64,000 nt of DNA, from the NCBI GenBank assembly GCA_029706075.1, contig JAINUG010000011.1, positions 7,507,001 through 7,571,000 of the forward strand, written 5' to 3'. This stretch comes from Aldrovandia affinis. Its lineage: Eukaryota > Chordata > Actinopteri > Notacanthiformes > Halosauridae. The notes under the pieces were generated by a model. That model was not told the DNA's origin. It did no database searches and worked only from the letters and a program-made list of their open reading frames with translations. The translations under genes and the position numbers were made by a program. This document shows, one piece after another, positions 24,476 to 36,752 of this stretch; positions within the stretch are counted from its first letter, which is position 1, and the number at the start of each line of letters is the position of its first letter.

Positions 24476-25770
24476 ACGCCCACAGTGCGTGAACTCCTCA
24501 GTAGATTACCTCCTGGAGGAGAGGACTCCGGGATGTCACCACTCAAGGACTCCCGCAGGGCTCCGAGCACCGCGAACCTTCAAGCTTGGGGGGGGGGGGA
24601 CCCAAATACAGGTAATGAACCCCCCCCACCCATCAGCCCTCATTCTACCATGTGGAAAATTAATGCAAACTTACCTGTACTGCACCCCCCAAACACCCAC
24701 ACACGCACCCACCAGCAGAGTCCCTCGAACACCCCCTCCCACCCCCAGTCATCCGCTTCCATGTGCAGAGAAATTCATCTCGTTAGAACGGGGCTGATAT
24801 GTCCCACCAGGACCCCAGTTCCTAGTAGCAATTTAAAATAATTATTGTGAGACTTGATGCCAGACATCAGGTTTGCAATTGAATCACAATGAGGAGGGGG
24901 GTTGAAGACGCAAACACTGCCGCGAGGAGGGAAGGGTAGGGGAAAAAAACCTTGGTAATGGCACAATTTGGCACCCAGCCTCAATTCCAGAGTAATGGAT
25001 TATCTTTATGGATGCAGAGAGCAGCGAACGCATTCGGAGCATTTAAATCCTGCTGCAGCCGCAGATTACGGGCTGAATCAAGGGGAACACAGCCGCAAAT
25101 AAGTGCCATTAAATGAGAGGTTGTGATGCAGTCTGTCTGTACCGGCGCAAACCATTATGGGCTTGACTTAACGTGCATTCTTCTATTTATCTGTGTGCTT
25201 ATGAACATATCTGCTTTATTGCGCCATGAATACCGGTGGATGTACTTGTACTTGTGTCATAAATATTACACCACATCGTATTATTTGTTAAGTACTTTGC
25301 TCAACAGCCCCTTCTGGGATTTGTACCTGCAGAACTCCTGGTTGGGAGTGGATTTGTGCCATCGCTTTGCCCTTCCCACTGTCGCCAGCTTGTGCGAACG
25401 AACAGACCTATAATTACAGGTCTGAATCTGGAGCCAAAGCTGTGTTGTAAAGCATGGAAAAAAATATATTTTAAAACTATGTTTTCATGGTAAAAGCGTT
25501 TACATGTTGCAGTACCCTGCCTCTTGTGGCGTCTCCTGACTCCTCTCGGCCTGACAGTGCCAGAGGCTGGGTGGGAGTGTTCCACAGGACGCTTGTGGGA
25601 TGGATTTACTGTACAACAACTAATCAAGGGCATGCGTAACATTCCAGCATACTTCCACAGCTGATGGTAATCATTCAGAGGAAAGGGGGGAGGAGTTTAC
25701 ATGAAATGCTGTCAGAATCAAGGTTTTTGATGGGTCATTTGAGTTGCGTTGGTAATAATTATACACGTAT
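24476..25770. other. noncoding; conserved-like core near 25010
   Basis: A G-run and C-runs lie near 24590-24630. The piece 25010-25115 is complex and non-repetitive ('gcatttaaatcctgctgcag', 'gtgccattaaatgagagg') and looks like a noncoding enhancer fragment, by eye only. Confidence 0.35.
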
Positions 25771-25777
25771 ATTAAGC

Positions 25778-25886
25778 TATATATAAGCTGAGCCCACCCA
25801 GCTGCTCTGACTTCACCTTGGCCGGGAACGAAACAGAAGAACCACAGCAGAGTTTCACCTGCAGCTGCACTAGCAAACGTCAAGAC
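25778..25886 (+). promoter_or_regulatory. possible TATA promoter and first exon
   Basis: A TATA-box-like 'ctatatataagctg' lies at 25777-25790. About 100 nt downstream, 'caagacgtgagtgg' offers a good 5' splice site after 25886. The sequence after it is CpG-rich to about 26030. Together these could be a short noncoding first exon on the plus strand. No matching downstream exon was found, so this stays a weak candidate. Confidence 0.25.
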
Positions 25887-26610
25887 GTGAGTGGGCAGGG
25901 GAACGGGAGAGCGGGGAGGTGTCTCCGGCGAGGGAGCAGACGAGAGCGTGCGTCGGGTCCCGCTGCTGCTAACAAGGGAGGAAAAATGCCCTCTCAGCAG
26001 CGGCGCACGGAGCGGCGCAGGCCACGGAAATAAAGCAATAAGCCTCTAAACACAGCGCAAAGCAGGAAGGGGCAGGCGGGGTGCTGAATTGCATCCCTGT
26101 GGGGGCAGAAAATGAGATCCCGTCCCTTCAGGTGGCTCAGTGTCATCACTTTGAGCCCCCCCACCCCACCCCCACGTCACAACGTGCACAGATCTGGCAT
26201 CTGCCTCACCCCACCTCTCCGCTTCCCCTCCTGCCAGCCCTGATTACACAAATTAACTGCGCCTCTCTCTCTCTCTCTTTCTTCCACACGCTCGCTGGCT
26301 GCAAAAAAAAACCCGGGGTCCACGCGGCAGATGAGAACGGTTACAATGGCCAAGGCTGCATTTCATTTTAATTAAATTTCATTCTTCTGCTCACTTTTCT
26401 TCCCCTCCCTCTTCCACCACCACATCTCCAAATGTCAGCAGGATTTAGGCAAATGGAGTGACATCTGCTGCCACATCGCACACATGCCTATAAAAATGTT
26501 CCCCTGCACGCGTTTCCAAGGGGGCCTTGCTGGACGGCCGCCAGTCGCCGTTTCCGAGAAGCTCCAGCATGGCATCCGTTGCCATCCCCCACCTCACCGC
26601 CCTGCACTCC
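25887..26610. other. noncoding, nothing recognised
   Basis: A CpG-rich part at about 25880-26030 and C-rich runs near 26155-26220. No gene is seen. Confidence 0.4.
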
Positions 26611-26611
26611 G

Positions 26612-26654
26612 AGATACAGACAGACCTACAGACAGACAGACAGACAGACAGACG
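26612..26654. repeat. (CAGA)n microsatellite
   Basis: About nine CAGA units, with one imperfect. Confidence 0.95.
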
Positions 26655-26761
26655 ATCCCCCCCACAGAACAGCGCCCCACGTCTCCCCTCGCCTCTCATC
26701 TTCGCAATGCCTGCTGGGTGCCAGGATCTTTCAGGTCTGCTGGGGACCATCCAACGAACAG

Positions 26762-27430
<669 letters not shown>

Positions 27431-27611
27431 GAACGCACCATTAATTTTAATGTGGCTTGCGCCAGCCAGGGGGTTCCAGGTTAGCCGTAATGACAGGCTC
27501 TCGTCTCTCCGCAACGTGGAGACCCCTGGGGCTGAGCACACTGCAGTGGTGCTCCTGATTAGCCTTCTATTGCTTATCTATGCAGTAAATACAAACTCTA
27601 CACAACATCAA

Positions 27612-27651
<40 letters not shown>

Positions 27652-28048
27652 GTACCAACATACTGAAGCAGGTGACAAAATGTTTTTTTGTTTAAAAAAA
27701 AAAAAAGGATTAAATATATATTTTTTAATACATATTGTCCATTCAAGAAAACTAAAAAAATAAATAATAATAATGATATAAATATATACACTTAGGGTAT
27801 GTGACAGATTCATGTCAATCTCCGCCACAAACATCTCACCAGCTCAGAGGCAGAAAACCTGAGGCCAATACTGAAGACAAAGGCCATGCATGCTCCCACA
27901 TCTCTGGTCTCACGGCACACAAGCCTTCAAATGAAACACCACCTTTCCGCCAGCGCTATCTGACGTATGGAGGAGTCACTGTGCTGGGGCACACTTTTCT
28001 GCCCTGTTCTGAGGAGACCTGCCTATTTCCATATAGCATGGTACACAT
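27431..28048. other. noncoding with a short (CA)n
   Basis: A CA run of about 19 units lies at 27613-27650, and A/T-rich sequence follows to 27790. No gene is seen. Confidence 0.5.
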
Positions 28049-28104
28049 ATATCAAATCAAATCAAATTTATTTGTATAGCACTTTTCACAATAGAATTGT
28101 CACA
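28049..28104 (-). repeat. LINE 3' tail (L2/CR1-like), minus strand
   Basis: The sequence 'atcaaatcaaatcaaattta' then 'tttgtatagcacttttcaca' is the reverse complement of the tail seen at 640-683. Only the terminal part is clear; sequence up to about 28310 may belong to the same insertion. Confidence 0.75.
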
Positions 28105-31100
28105 TTCATTCATTCACATCTGTGATGACTTGATGAGCTTCATCCAGCATTCCCTGTTAAGCATTGCATTGCGACGAGACAATCCTGTCTCCATTTCGAT
28201 TGTCACAAAACGCTTAACAGAGGGGGAACCCATTGTTAAGTGTACCATTTCAACTGGAGGAATTCCGTCAATGAACAGCCGTATGGCTGGACAAATGAGC
28301 AACAAATGAATTTGATGCCATCAGATCAGATTCACTGCTCAAGGCGGAGGTGAAGGTGAGGCGAAACAGTACCAACAGAGCAAATGAGTGAGTGAACGGC
28401 TGAGCGGTGGTGTAAGCGGGCCTTGAACTCTAAACAATAAGGCCTCCATAATGCTGTCATAAGCGCGACATAACACCTGCCAACAACAGCTATGAGAACT
28501 CCTTACTGCTCATGAAGCAGTGGTTTCAGGGTTTTTAGCAACTATGCTGTTAGTTAACTAACTCGAGAACAGTTTTTTGGCGTATGCCGTCATGATTTCT
28601 GACACTGTTCCTGCCGAATTTGCTGGCAATCTCAGGCACTAACTATTTGACCTCTTTCAAAATGTGTCAGATCTACCATGTTGCTTGAGAAACCCAAATA
28701 TTAAAGTTTTGATTTTAAAACGTATTTTATAGCAGAAAAGCATTGGTAATTAGCATTGACATTAATATGAAAGACGTGTGCAGACTTTAATTGCGATTTA
28801 GTTGTAATTTGGTGTTTCCATTATTTTGTCTACCCCCTGTACATACATCTGTTTGTCCCGTGAAAGGAGAGGCCTTATCATTACTCTTGTGCCAATTCCT
28901 GCACTCTTCTGCAGGCGAGGCTCCTCCCACCTAACCACCTGATGATGCAGAAGGTGAGAGTGAGTCAGGTGGTCTCACAGACTCACCTGGGCACAGGCAA
29001 AGGTACATGATTTGCGCTCGTGACAAGGCCGCAGGCTCCACCCGGGAGGGGTGTCTGACGCGCCCGCTGGCACTGTGTCTGCAAATCAGATGCCCGTCCG
29101 CCCGGTCTGGCACTGAGGGCTGAGGGGGTGTCATTAGAGGGGAACAGGCTGAAGTTTCGGGACCGCTGTGACTGCCTTACGTGAGGTGGGCCGCCACATT
29201 GTATATGAAAGACAAACCAGAAGACATCATTAGGAGAAGCGGATTGCTTTAAGATTGCCCGGATCTGACGCTTAAGCGCGGGCTACCTTTAAGCTATTAG
29301 AGGCTTTTCCAAGGTTCTGCAGCAGAGAAGGCGTTTTCTCTTCACAGACGCAGCTTCCAGGAGGCAAACTGAGGGTGTGCTTCCACCAAGGACATGGGGA
29401 GTGGGATAACCGACAGTGGTGACCTTGTAAAAAGGAGGAGGAATATCCTGTTTGGAATGTCTGGAAATGCGATTCCGCATCCCAACCTGAGGACAAGGAA
29501 AGAATATTCAACACTACAAAGATGGGCAGCAGAGGGGGGGTCTACAGATGGAGCCAGATTTGTCTTGATCATTGCACAAGGCCCTGTAGAAACACATCTC
29601 TGTCAAATTTAATCTGCGCTGTCTGAGGTAATAGCGTTTGACCCCGGTAAAATGCACAAAGGCTTGTCCTGAAAAGCATCGTATTACCCCGTGTCATATG
29701 CCTCCCACGTTTCCAAGTCAATCAGTAAAGAAAGCACTATCTTGACATCCAGTTTTTTAATTTGCTCCGTCATATTTACGGCCATGAATTACAAGCAAAG
29801 CGTAGCGCTTTGTAAATGATTCAGTGAGTTTAATGTATCTTTGCGGAAATGAAAAAATTAAAAAAGAAATATGTGCACGCTATGTCATGGTAAAAATTAA
29901 AAAATGTTCATGTCAGCGGATTAATGGTTGCGTTTTTTGATCTCAGATTTCTCAAAAGACCTTGACCCTTCGAGCAGATGCAGAAACAGGCACTGTGCAC
30001 AGTGTTCAGTGTTAGGAAGGTTGAGAGCACACCTGCTGGTGTGGTTCTTAAGGACAGGTCAAATCAGAAAGGTGGGAATACCCCTTAGCCTGTCCGCAGA
30101 ACCTCAATCCACATGTATTTGATGTGTGATCAATGCCCACACTGAGAGAGAGAGAGAGAGGGAGAGAGAGAAAGAGAGTGGAGAAGTGCAGTGCTTGGCT
30201 CTGTCCTCTCGCTCCCCCCACACATTTCAGCCCGGCCCTCACCCGCCGTCATGCAGATTGGAGTCTACTCTCAATTACGCAAAGTCTTTCCCCAGAAATG
30301 ACAGACCAAATACAGTAGAGATAAAACACATCAGGGTTTAAAATGGGTCCGTTCAGCCCCAGTGCAGCTTCATCACGGAGGGCTATAATTCACTGATGCC
30401 TCCTCGGGGCCTAACATATGTTCTATTCACATCCGCGTCACTCTTCATTTGTAATTATTTCTTTTTTTCCCTCCTTTTTTCCACCCTCTTGTAATACTGT
30501 GCTTCGCTGAAGACAAATACCAAAAGCCGGAAGAATGTGCTGGCGTGATGACCGGTTCCAGGGCGTTAAGTCCCTGTCATGGTTTGACTTGAACACGGGG
30601 TATCGATGACAGAGTGTCAGCTCAGGCTTCATTGTCTTGAATTAGACTGTATTAATTATCCGTTGCGCGCCGCACATGAAAGGGAGCCGGCTCGTGCGCC
30701 CTAAACCCGACTGAACGGAAAATCCATTTCTCGTCCGCTCGCAGAGAGCGAACATCCTCTCTCTCTCGGTCTCTGGCAACGCTGATATTTTTGGTTAACT
30801 GCATTAACCGTGAGATGACTTCACCGAGCAAAATGCCCTCCGTGCCGCACAGGGCAAAGGGCACCCAGTACCTAGGTATTGTAGCGCTGGCCCTGCCATT
30901 TGCTCTGAATGCCCAGTCACAGATCGACATCTCCAGCCAGGCATTAATCAGGCAGCACCGAGGCTGTCTTCAGAAACCAAATGTGGGTTATGGTTTATAA
31001 ATACGCGCCGCTCTCAAAATGGAGAAATAAATTGGAGTTTTATGAGCGAGAACTGGGAGGTAAGCAAGAGTTCACCAGGGATTTAAAAGCTCCCAAAGTT

Positions 31101-31801
31101 ATTTATTTCCTAAATCATTAAACAGGATAACACTGAGGGGGAAAAAGGGCTTGGCAACACTCGTCGGGTCTCTTTTTGGTTTGCCTTTTGCATTTCTGAC
31201 AAACACAGTTTTTACACTTGAATATTACATTAATTAAAAGACATGCATGCATCAAATCAAACTGATCTAGTTTCCCCTGATTACAGCCCTCTAATTCATC
31301 AGCTAAATATTGAGTGTTGGATAGTGATCAAAAGCAGACAGTGTGAATTTACATGGTAAAGCATAGGGAATTTTCAGGGAAATTAAACACAGGATGCACA
31401 TTGCAATCCAGAGAATATTTCAACAGAGTGGAAGCATGGAAGCATTTGGCTCGCACATACATGTGCTTGTATGACAGCAAAATGGTCTGCCACACTTTAT
31501 ATCTCTAATTGCTCGGTAGTGAATGAACTTGAGATGTCTTCATAAAACTGATTTGTTAAGCAATCGGGTAACACTAGTCAGAAATTCTGAGAGAGAGAGT
31601 GAAAGAGATTCCTGCCACTTGAGACCTTAAGACCAACTGTCCTCACTGAAGTCCGAGTGCAGCTGAATCCAGAAAATGACACTAAAGCTAAAGCCCTCAC
31701 ACCGAGGCTTCGATAAGGCGCAGGCCCGCAGAGAGTCCAAGCTGGTTGGAACTTTACCCAGGGGGTCCCCTCACCCCACGTGTTCCAGCCCCCACCTGGC
31801 A
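28105..31801. other. noncoding; patches of conserved look
   Basis: No gene is seen. Around 29690-29930 and 30640-31110 the sequence is complex, with TAAT cores and GCGC patches ('gtattaattatccgttgcgc', 'aaatacgcgccgctctcaaa'), a style common in vertebrate enhancers. A GA run lies at about 30146-30178. Confidence 0.35.
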
Positions 31802-31802
<1 letters not shown>

Positions 31803-31884
<82 letters not shown>

Positions 31885-31997
31885 GACACATATACACACA
31901 CACAAGCACAAAGACATGTACACACACACACACCCACACTATCACATACATACACAGCCACATATACACACACACAAGCACAAAGACATGCATGCAT

Positions 31998-32041
<44 letters not shown>

Positions 32042-32225
32042 ACACACTATCACATACATACACAGCCACATATACACACACACACACAAGCACAAATATG
32101 CGCACATACACACACACACACACACACACGCGCACGTGTGCACGCACACGCACACACAGCCACAGATACACACACTAATGCACAAACACACACATACAGC
32201 CACAGATACACACACTCATTCACAA

Positions 32226-32256
<31 letters not shown>

Positions 32257-32280
32257 CACACACGCACACGCACACACGCC
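31803..32280. repeat. (CA)n cluster with 75-bp substructure
   Basis: An uninterrupted run of about 40 CA units at 31803-31882 is followed by compound CA sequence. The phrase 'acacactatcacatacatac' plus 'acagccacatatacacacac' occurs twice (near 31935 and 32043), so part of the cluster was duplicated as a block. The long poly-(HT) open frames are artefacts. Confidence 0.95.
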
Positions 32281-33299
32281 CCGTTTACCCAGAGCAGATT
32301 TAATTCAGTGGCCGGGGCTGGGCTGGGCAGGGGACAGGGGGGTCTGGGAAGTGCAGGTCTCCCAGCAGTCAGCAGATTTCCTACAGGCCGCTCGGCTCTC
32401 TCCATTACCGCTGGCCCTCCACATACCGCCCTCTCATTCAATCTGTCAGCATTTCCTGACAGCACATTACAGGCCACGTGGCTGAAGACCAGAGCCCATC
32501 ACACCCCCATCATGCACCTATACTATTCGGGAGGCTGGTAATGGGGTCTGAATCAGATCAACCGGCCCCCACTGCCTACAGCTGCCATGTCAACTCCCCC
32601 AACCACCCCCCACCCCACGTCCCAATCCCTCCTCTTGCTTCCTGATTTTGTTTCTCGTAATAAAACTTCGAGAGAAACAAGATTAAACCTCACCGTTTGT
32701 GGACATGTTGAGTAATATAGTCAAAGCCTTTCTTCAAAGCCTCCAGATATTAAGCGCGAGCATTAGCGAATCGCAAAATACATCCGCAGATGTGTTCGCA
32801 GCGGTGTGATCTATTGTGCTCGTTTTCATATTGAAAAGACTCCAATGAAGGGATGTCACCCCAATCAATCCGAGCTTTCAGACACCTGCAGCCTGCGCCC
32901 ACAATGGGGAGTGAGTGGCAAAGGAGGGAGAACGGGACAAATACAGGGAAAACCAGAGCGCCCGTTCTCCTCTCCTCTACCCTCGTTTGCCTTAACGCAG
33001 TAATTGCCGAAACGTCTGTCACTGCGATTGAACGTGGAAAAAGTGCCTTCTTCAGCTGCTCCCGTGCTTGTTGTCTTGTAAAGTGGGAGAAAATAAGTGT
33101 CATTTAATGAATAGCGCTTCTATTGTCTGTATCTGTAAGGTGTAGGAGGCCCCAAAAGCTTCCCTACTCCTTGTAATGTCTTTGACAGAGTGCTAAATTC
33201 CAGTCCCTGCCTCCCCTCTCCTCCTCCCCCCTCCATCCCTCCCCTACCACAATAAAGAGGAAGGCATATATTATTCTGTGAAAGGGGTTTGTCTGTCCC
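32281..33299. other. noncoding, nothing recognised
   Basis: Sequence of mixed composition, C-rich near 32590-32620 and 33200-33245. Open frames overlap on opposite strands. Confidence 0.45.
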
Positions 33300-33500
33300 C
33301 CTTTAACCCCCCTCGGTTTTTTTTCTTCCATTAATTGAGCTGATCAGATCCAGCAGATGAATTTGTCTTTGATGTATTCGGATGTTTAGTTGACGTGTCT
33401 GTCTCTCCCGTTGGCGGCAGACTCCACCGGCTCTGCTCTCACAGACAAATAGGGCTGTTGCCATGGAAACAGCAGACAGCCAGGGATCCTCTTGAAAAAT
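33300..33500. promoter_or_regulatory. conserved-like block with RFX X-box
   Basis: Position 33457-33470 reads 'gttgccatggaaac', a textbook X-box recognised by RFX factors (two half sites, GTTGCC and GGAAAC, around AT). The surrounding sequence is complex and non-repetitive, with 'ccattaattgagctgatcag' near 33329. RFX sites often mark enhancers of ciliary or neural genes, but no target can be assigned here. Confidence 0.45.
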
Positions 33501-34029
33501 ATTTTTTATTTCGAAAAAGAAAAAGATACCCGAAAAACTGTACCTCCACCTCCCCCTCCCCAGAAAGAAAGAAAGAGGAGAAAGAAGAAAAAGCACTCTG
33601 AGTGAGTTGGGAAGGGGCAAAAAAAAAACTCAGGAAGAGGAGCAGGACGAGGGAAAAGCACAGTGACGGTGGTGGCTGAGCTAACTTGGTTAATGCAGAA
33701 TTAAAATTCAGTAGCGGGGCGCCATTTGGAGGGGGTGATGAATCTGAGAGACCCGCTTCTGGAGTCCGTGGTAAACAAACTTGAACCCACCCACCAGAAC
33801 TCACACCCCACCCCGCCCTGCCCCGCCCTTCAGCAATGACACACAGGCTAAGCATGTCAAACTGAAGAGTAAAAAAAATCATAATAATAAATTAACTGCC
33901 AAAGCCAAAAAAATAAACAATTAAATGCCAAAGAACACAAGAGCGATGATCTGGATATATGAAGTACCTGATCATACAAATCACCTGGACATCAAGGACT
34001 GAGACAGGAAAGAGTACTGTTCCATCTCA
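33501..34029. other. noncoding, nothing recognised
   Basis: Purine-rich near 33560-33660 and AT-rich near 33870-33940. No gene is seen. Confidence 0.45.
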
Positions 34030-34432
34030 TATTGCAGTGCCACAATGACAGTATTGCAGTGACGCAGTGATGCAGTACCACAGTGATGCAGTGACAGTAT
34101 TGCAGTATTGCAGTGACGCAGTGATGCAGTATCACAGTGCTGCAGTACCACAGTGATGCAGTGACAGTATCACAGTGCCAGAGTGATGCAGTGAAGCAGT
34201 ATCACAGTGACGAAGTGACACAGTATTGCAGTGCTGCAGCATCACAATGATGCAGTGACAGTATCGCAGTGATGCAGTGACACAGTATCACAATGACGAA
34301 GTGACACAGTATTGCAGTGCCGCAGTGGCAATATCACAGTGCTGCAGTGACAGTATCACAGTCATGCAGTGACAGTATTGCAGTGATGCAGTGATAGTAT
34401 CACAGTAATGCAGTGAAGCAGTATCACAGTGC
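34030..34432. repeat. short-unit minisatellite (cagtgaygcagta)
   Basis: About 40 irregular units of 9-13 bp built from 'gatgcagtgacagtatcaca' and 'gcagtattgcagtgacgcag'. The units shuffle 'cagtga', 'gcagt' and 'gtatcaca', giving a patchwork rather than a fixed period. Confidence 0.92.
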
Positions 34433-35791
34433 ACCTGGAAGGTTTCTCAGTCAAATAGAAATGAGTACACATGCAGGTCTGATACGTATATGGTTTAGTA
34501 GTTCAAAAAGTTCAAAAAGGCATACTGTACATATTTATCTGTTTAGATAATCTAAACTCTTATCTATGGTAATTCATAGAGTGACTATACATAATTCATA
34601 TGCAATTAGTTACTTAACTGATATGAATACAGTACATACATATTAGTTATGTTAGTAATAAAGACATAATCTAGAAATGACAACACTTTTCCTGAGGAAT
34701 TTAAACCAGGAACTAAACGATGACAGCGACCAAAGAGGCTGCACATTTCAAAACTGAGTCCCATAAAATGTACATCATATCAACAGCACCTCTTTATATA
34801 ATGCTTTTAAACTGCAGTTCACAGTAAATAAACAGAGACAAATGAGCTGTATTGAAATGCGGCCATGGAATACATCTTCCTGCTCTCGGAACGTAAGATT
34901 GGTGGAGAGGCCCGCCATATCAAAGCATATTAGCTGCAGCTAAGGAATGCAGTGTATTTTTAGCCCCAGCGCTCTATTGCTATTCCTCCATGATCCTGAG
35001 GGTGGGGTTGGCCTCTTGGCCTCCCAGCATTTGGACAGTCAAGCCCGGCTCAGCTGCACAGGCAACACCACTGAAAGGGCAATACCCTCAATATTTAAAT
35101 AATGTATTCAAATTTAATTTCCAGCACCTGGAAGAGTGTGTTTGTCCGCCTGTTGATTGAGACAGTTGGCCCTGGAGCTGGGGTACATGTGGAGCTATCC
35201 CGCAGGCCCATTACAAATAATTACAAGTTATTTGTACACCCTTGGACCGGTCAATCGATGAGACGTGCTGGGTGTCCCCTTAGCCCTGGTCGCACCCCCT
35301 TAGCATGGGCACGACTCAAGGTCCGAAACAAGACAAGCGATGAGGCCGGGAGTGGAAACTCGGCTAAATACTGGGGTAAGTTTTGCCCCCAGGTGGCAAA
35401 TTAAGAATGATGTCATCCTCATTTGTGGTTTTACATCTTCTTTCCAGTTGGCTCAATTGTGGAATTTATGTTTTTTCATTCTCTCTGTTTGTGAATGGCC
35501 CTACACAAAAATAAAGATTGATTGATTTGTAGGAGATGTTAAGATTAACGGCCTATGGCTGACTCAGAGAGGAGGGCTGCTCATTACACAACATTGCTAG
35601 ATTGTCCCTCCTTCATCCCTCATTATCTTCCTTAAAAATGGAAACTTCATGACGGAATGAGATTTGCATCTTTGACATGAGAAGCCCCCTAATATACACA
35701 ACCATTTTAAAAACATATAACTAATATACATGACCATATATAAACATACAACTAATATACACGACCATATACTGTATAAACATACAGCTAA
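34433..35791. other. noncoding; conserved-like core near 34900
   Basis: The part 34890-35030 contains 'agctgcagctaaggaatgca' and looks like a noncoding element. A short near-tandem of 'catataactaatatacatga'-type units lies at 35710-35790. No gene is seen. Confidence 0.35.
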
Positions 35792-35793
35792 TA

Positions 35794-36752
35794 CAGGGAC
35801 TACCTGGGTATCCGGGTTACAAACGAGATATGTTCTTAAGTCTGTCTTTAAGTCAAATTTGTATTTAAGTCAGAACAGGTACATAGAGTTCTTATTAATC
35901 GTCACTTAGTCAAATGTTTGTCTTAGTATAGTATTTATTTGACCTTTCTGTGCATATAAAACACTTAAGAATAACTTCAAAATACAATAAAACATCTTAA
36001 ACATAACATTCAGTACATAATAATACTGTAATAATAATAATAACAATACTGTAATATTGATAATAATACAGTAATAATAAAAGTAACTATGTACATACAG
36101 TACTGTACTGTACTGTAAAAAAAACATTAAAGAAAGGCTTTGAGCCTTTTCTTGCACTAAGGCTAATAGGCATATTACACTGATTTTGGTCTTCTATCCA
36201 AATTATCAATAGCCTTTCCATCTCAATAATTAAACCACTGCATTGCTTGGTAATAATCGTGGCATTCATCGGGGCATGGCCTTTCACATGCTCCATTATT
36301 CTCCCTTTGTCTTTTAATATTGTTCCGATCGTTGACCGGCTGTAGCCTAATGCTTTCCCAATGGCTGATGGCGTTTCACCTCTCTCCGATTTCTTTATTA
36401 TTTCAACTTTACTTTCCATGGTGATTGTTTTCCTTTTCTTTGATGCATCACTAGCACTTGCATCGGATTTACGCTTTGGAGGCATCGTTGTAAGGGTAAG
36501 AGAAAGAGAAAAACGGGACCGTGATCTGACTTAAGATAACGGACGGTGATCTCTGTTCCTTGAGCCGACGGACCGCTGAAACCGTGCAATGTTTTCATGA
36601 GCATCGCAAAGTAGTGCGTGCATTCGTTATTACAAACCATTGTATTTAACTAAAATTGTTTTAACATAATAGGCCTTATGGCAGTCCGTTCGTAAGTACG
36701 AGTTGTCCGTAACGTTCAACAAGCCGGACGTTCGTAACCCGGGGACTCCCTG
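35794..36752 (-). mobile_element. Tigger/pogo-like DNA transposon, deleted
   Basis: The left end begins 'cagggactacctgggtatcc'; the reverse complement of the right end begins 'cagggagtccccgggttacg'. These terminal inverted repeats are flanked by TA on both sides (35792-35793 and 36753-36754), the target duplication expected for Tc1/mariner/pogo superfamily elements. The 959-bp body keeps only the N-terminal part of a CENP-B/Tigger-like transposase on the minus strand. An intact element of this class is usually 2-3 kb, so this is an internally deleted copy. Confidence 0.88.
36087..36485 (-). pseudogene. Tigger-like transposase, N-terminal fragment
   Basis: Starting at 36485 on the minus strand, the frame gives a basic leader ('MPPKRKSDASASDASKKRKT'), then a psq/CENP-B N-terminal helix-turn-helix ('KVEIIKKSERGETPSAIGKA'), and further on 'LLIIWIEDQNQCNMPISLS', typical of Tigger proteins. 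Just after this, near 36150, the match continues one frame over ('MQEKAQSL', starting at 36157), so a one-base frameshift is present. The whole DDE catalytic region is gone. It cannot encode a working transposase. Confidence 0.85.

Noticed and set aside
24184-24570. Overlapping serine/leucine/histidine-rich open frames
   Set aside because: They read the GA-rich degenerate repeat on its pyrimidine strand.
31578-32485. Open frames of 132-269 codons on both strands
   Set aside because: They translate the (CA)n cluster and its short flanks; no domain or splice context.
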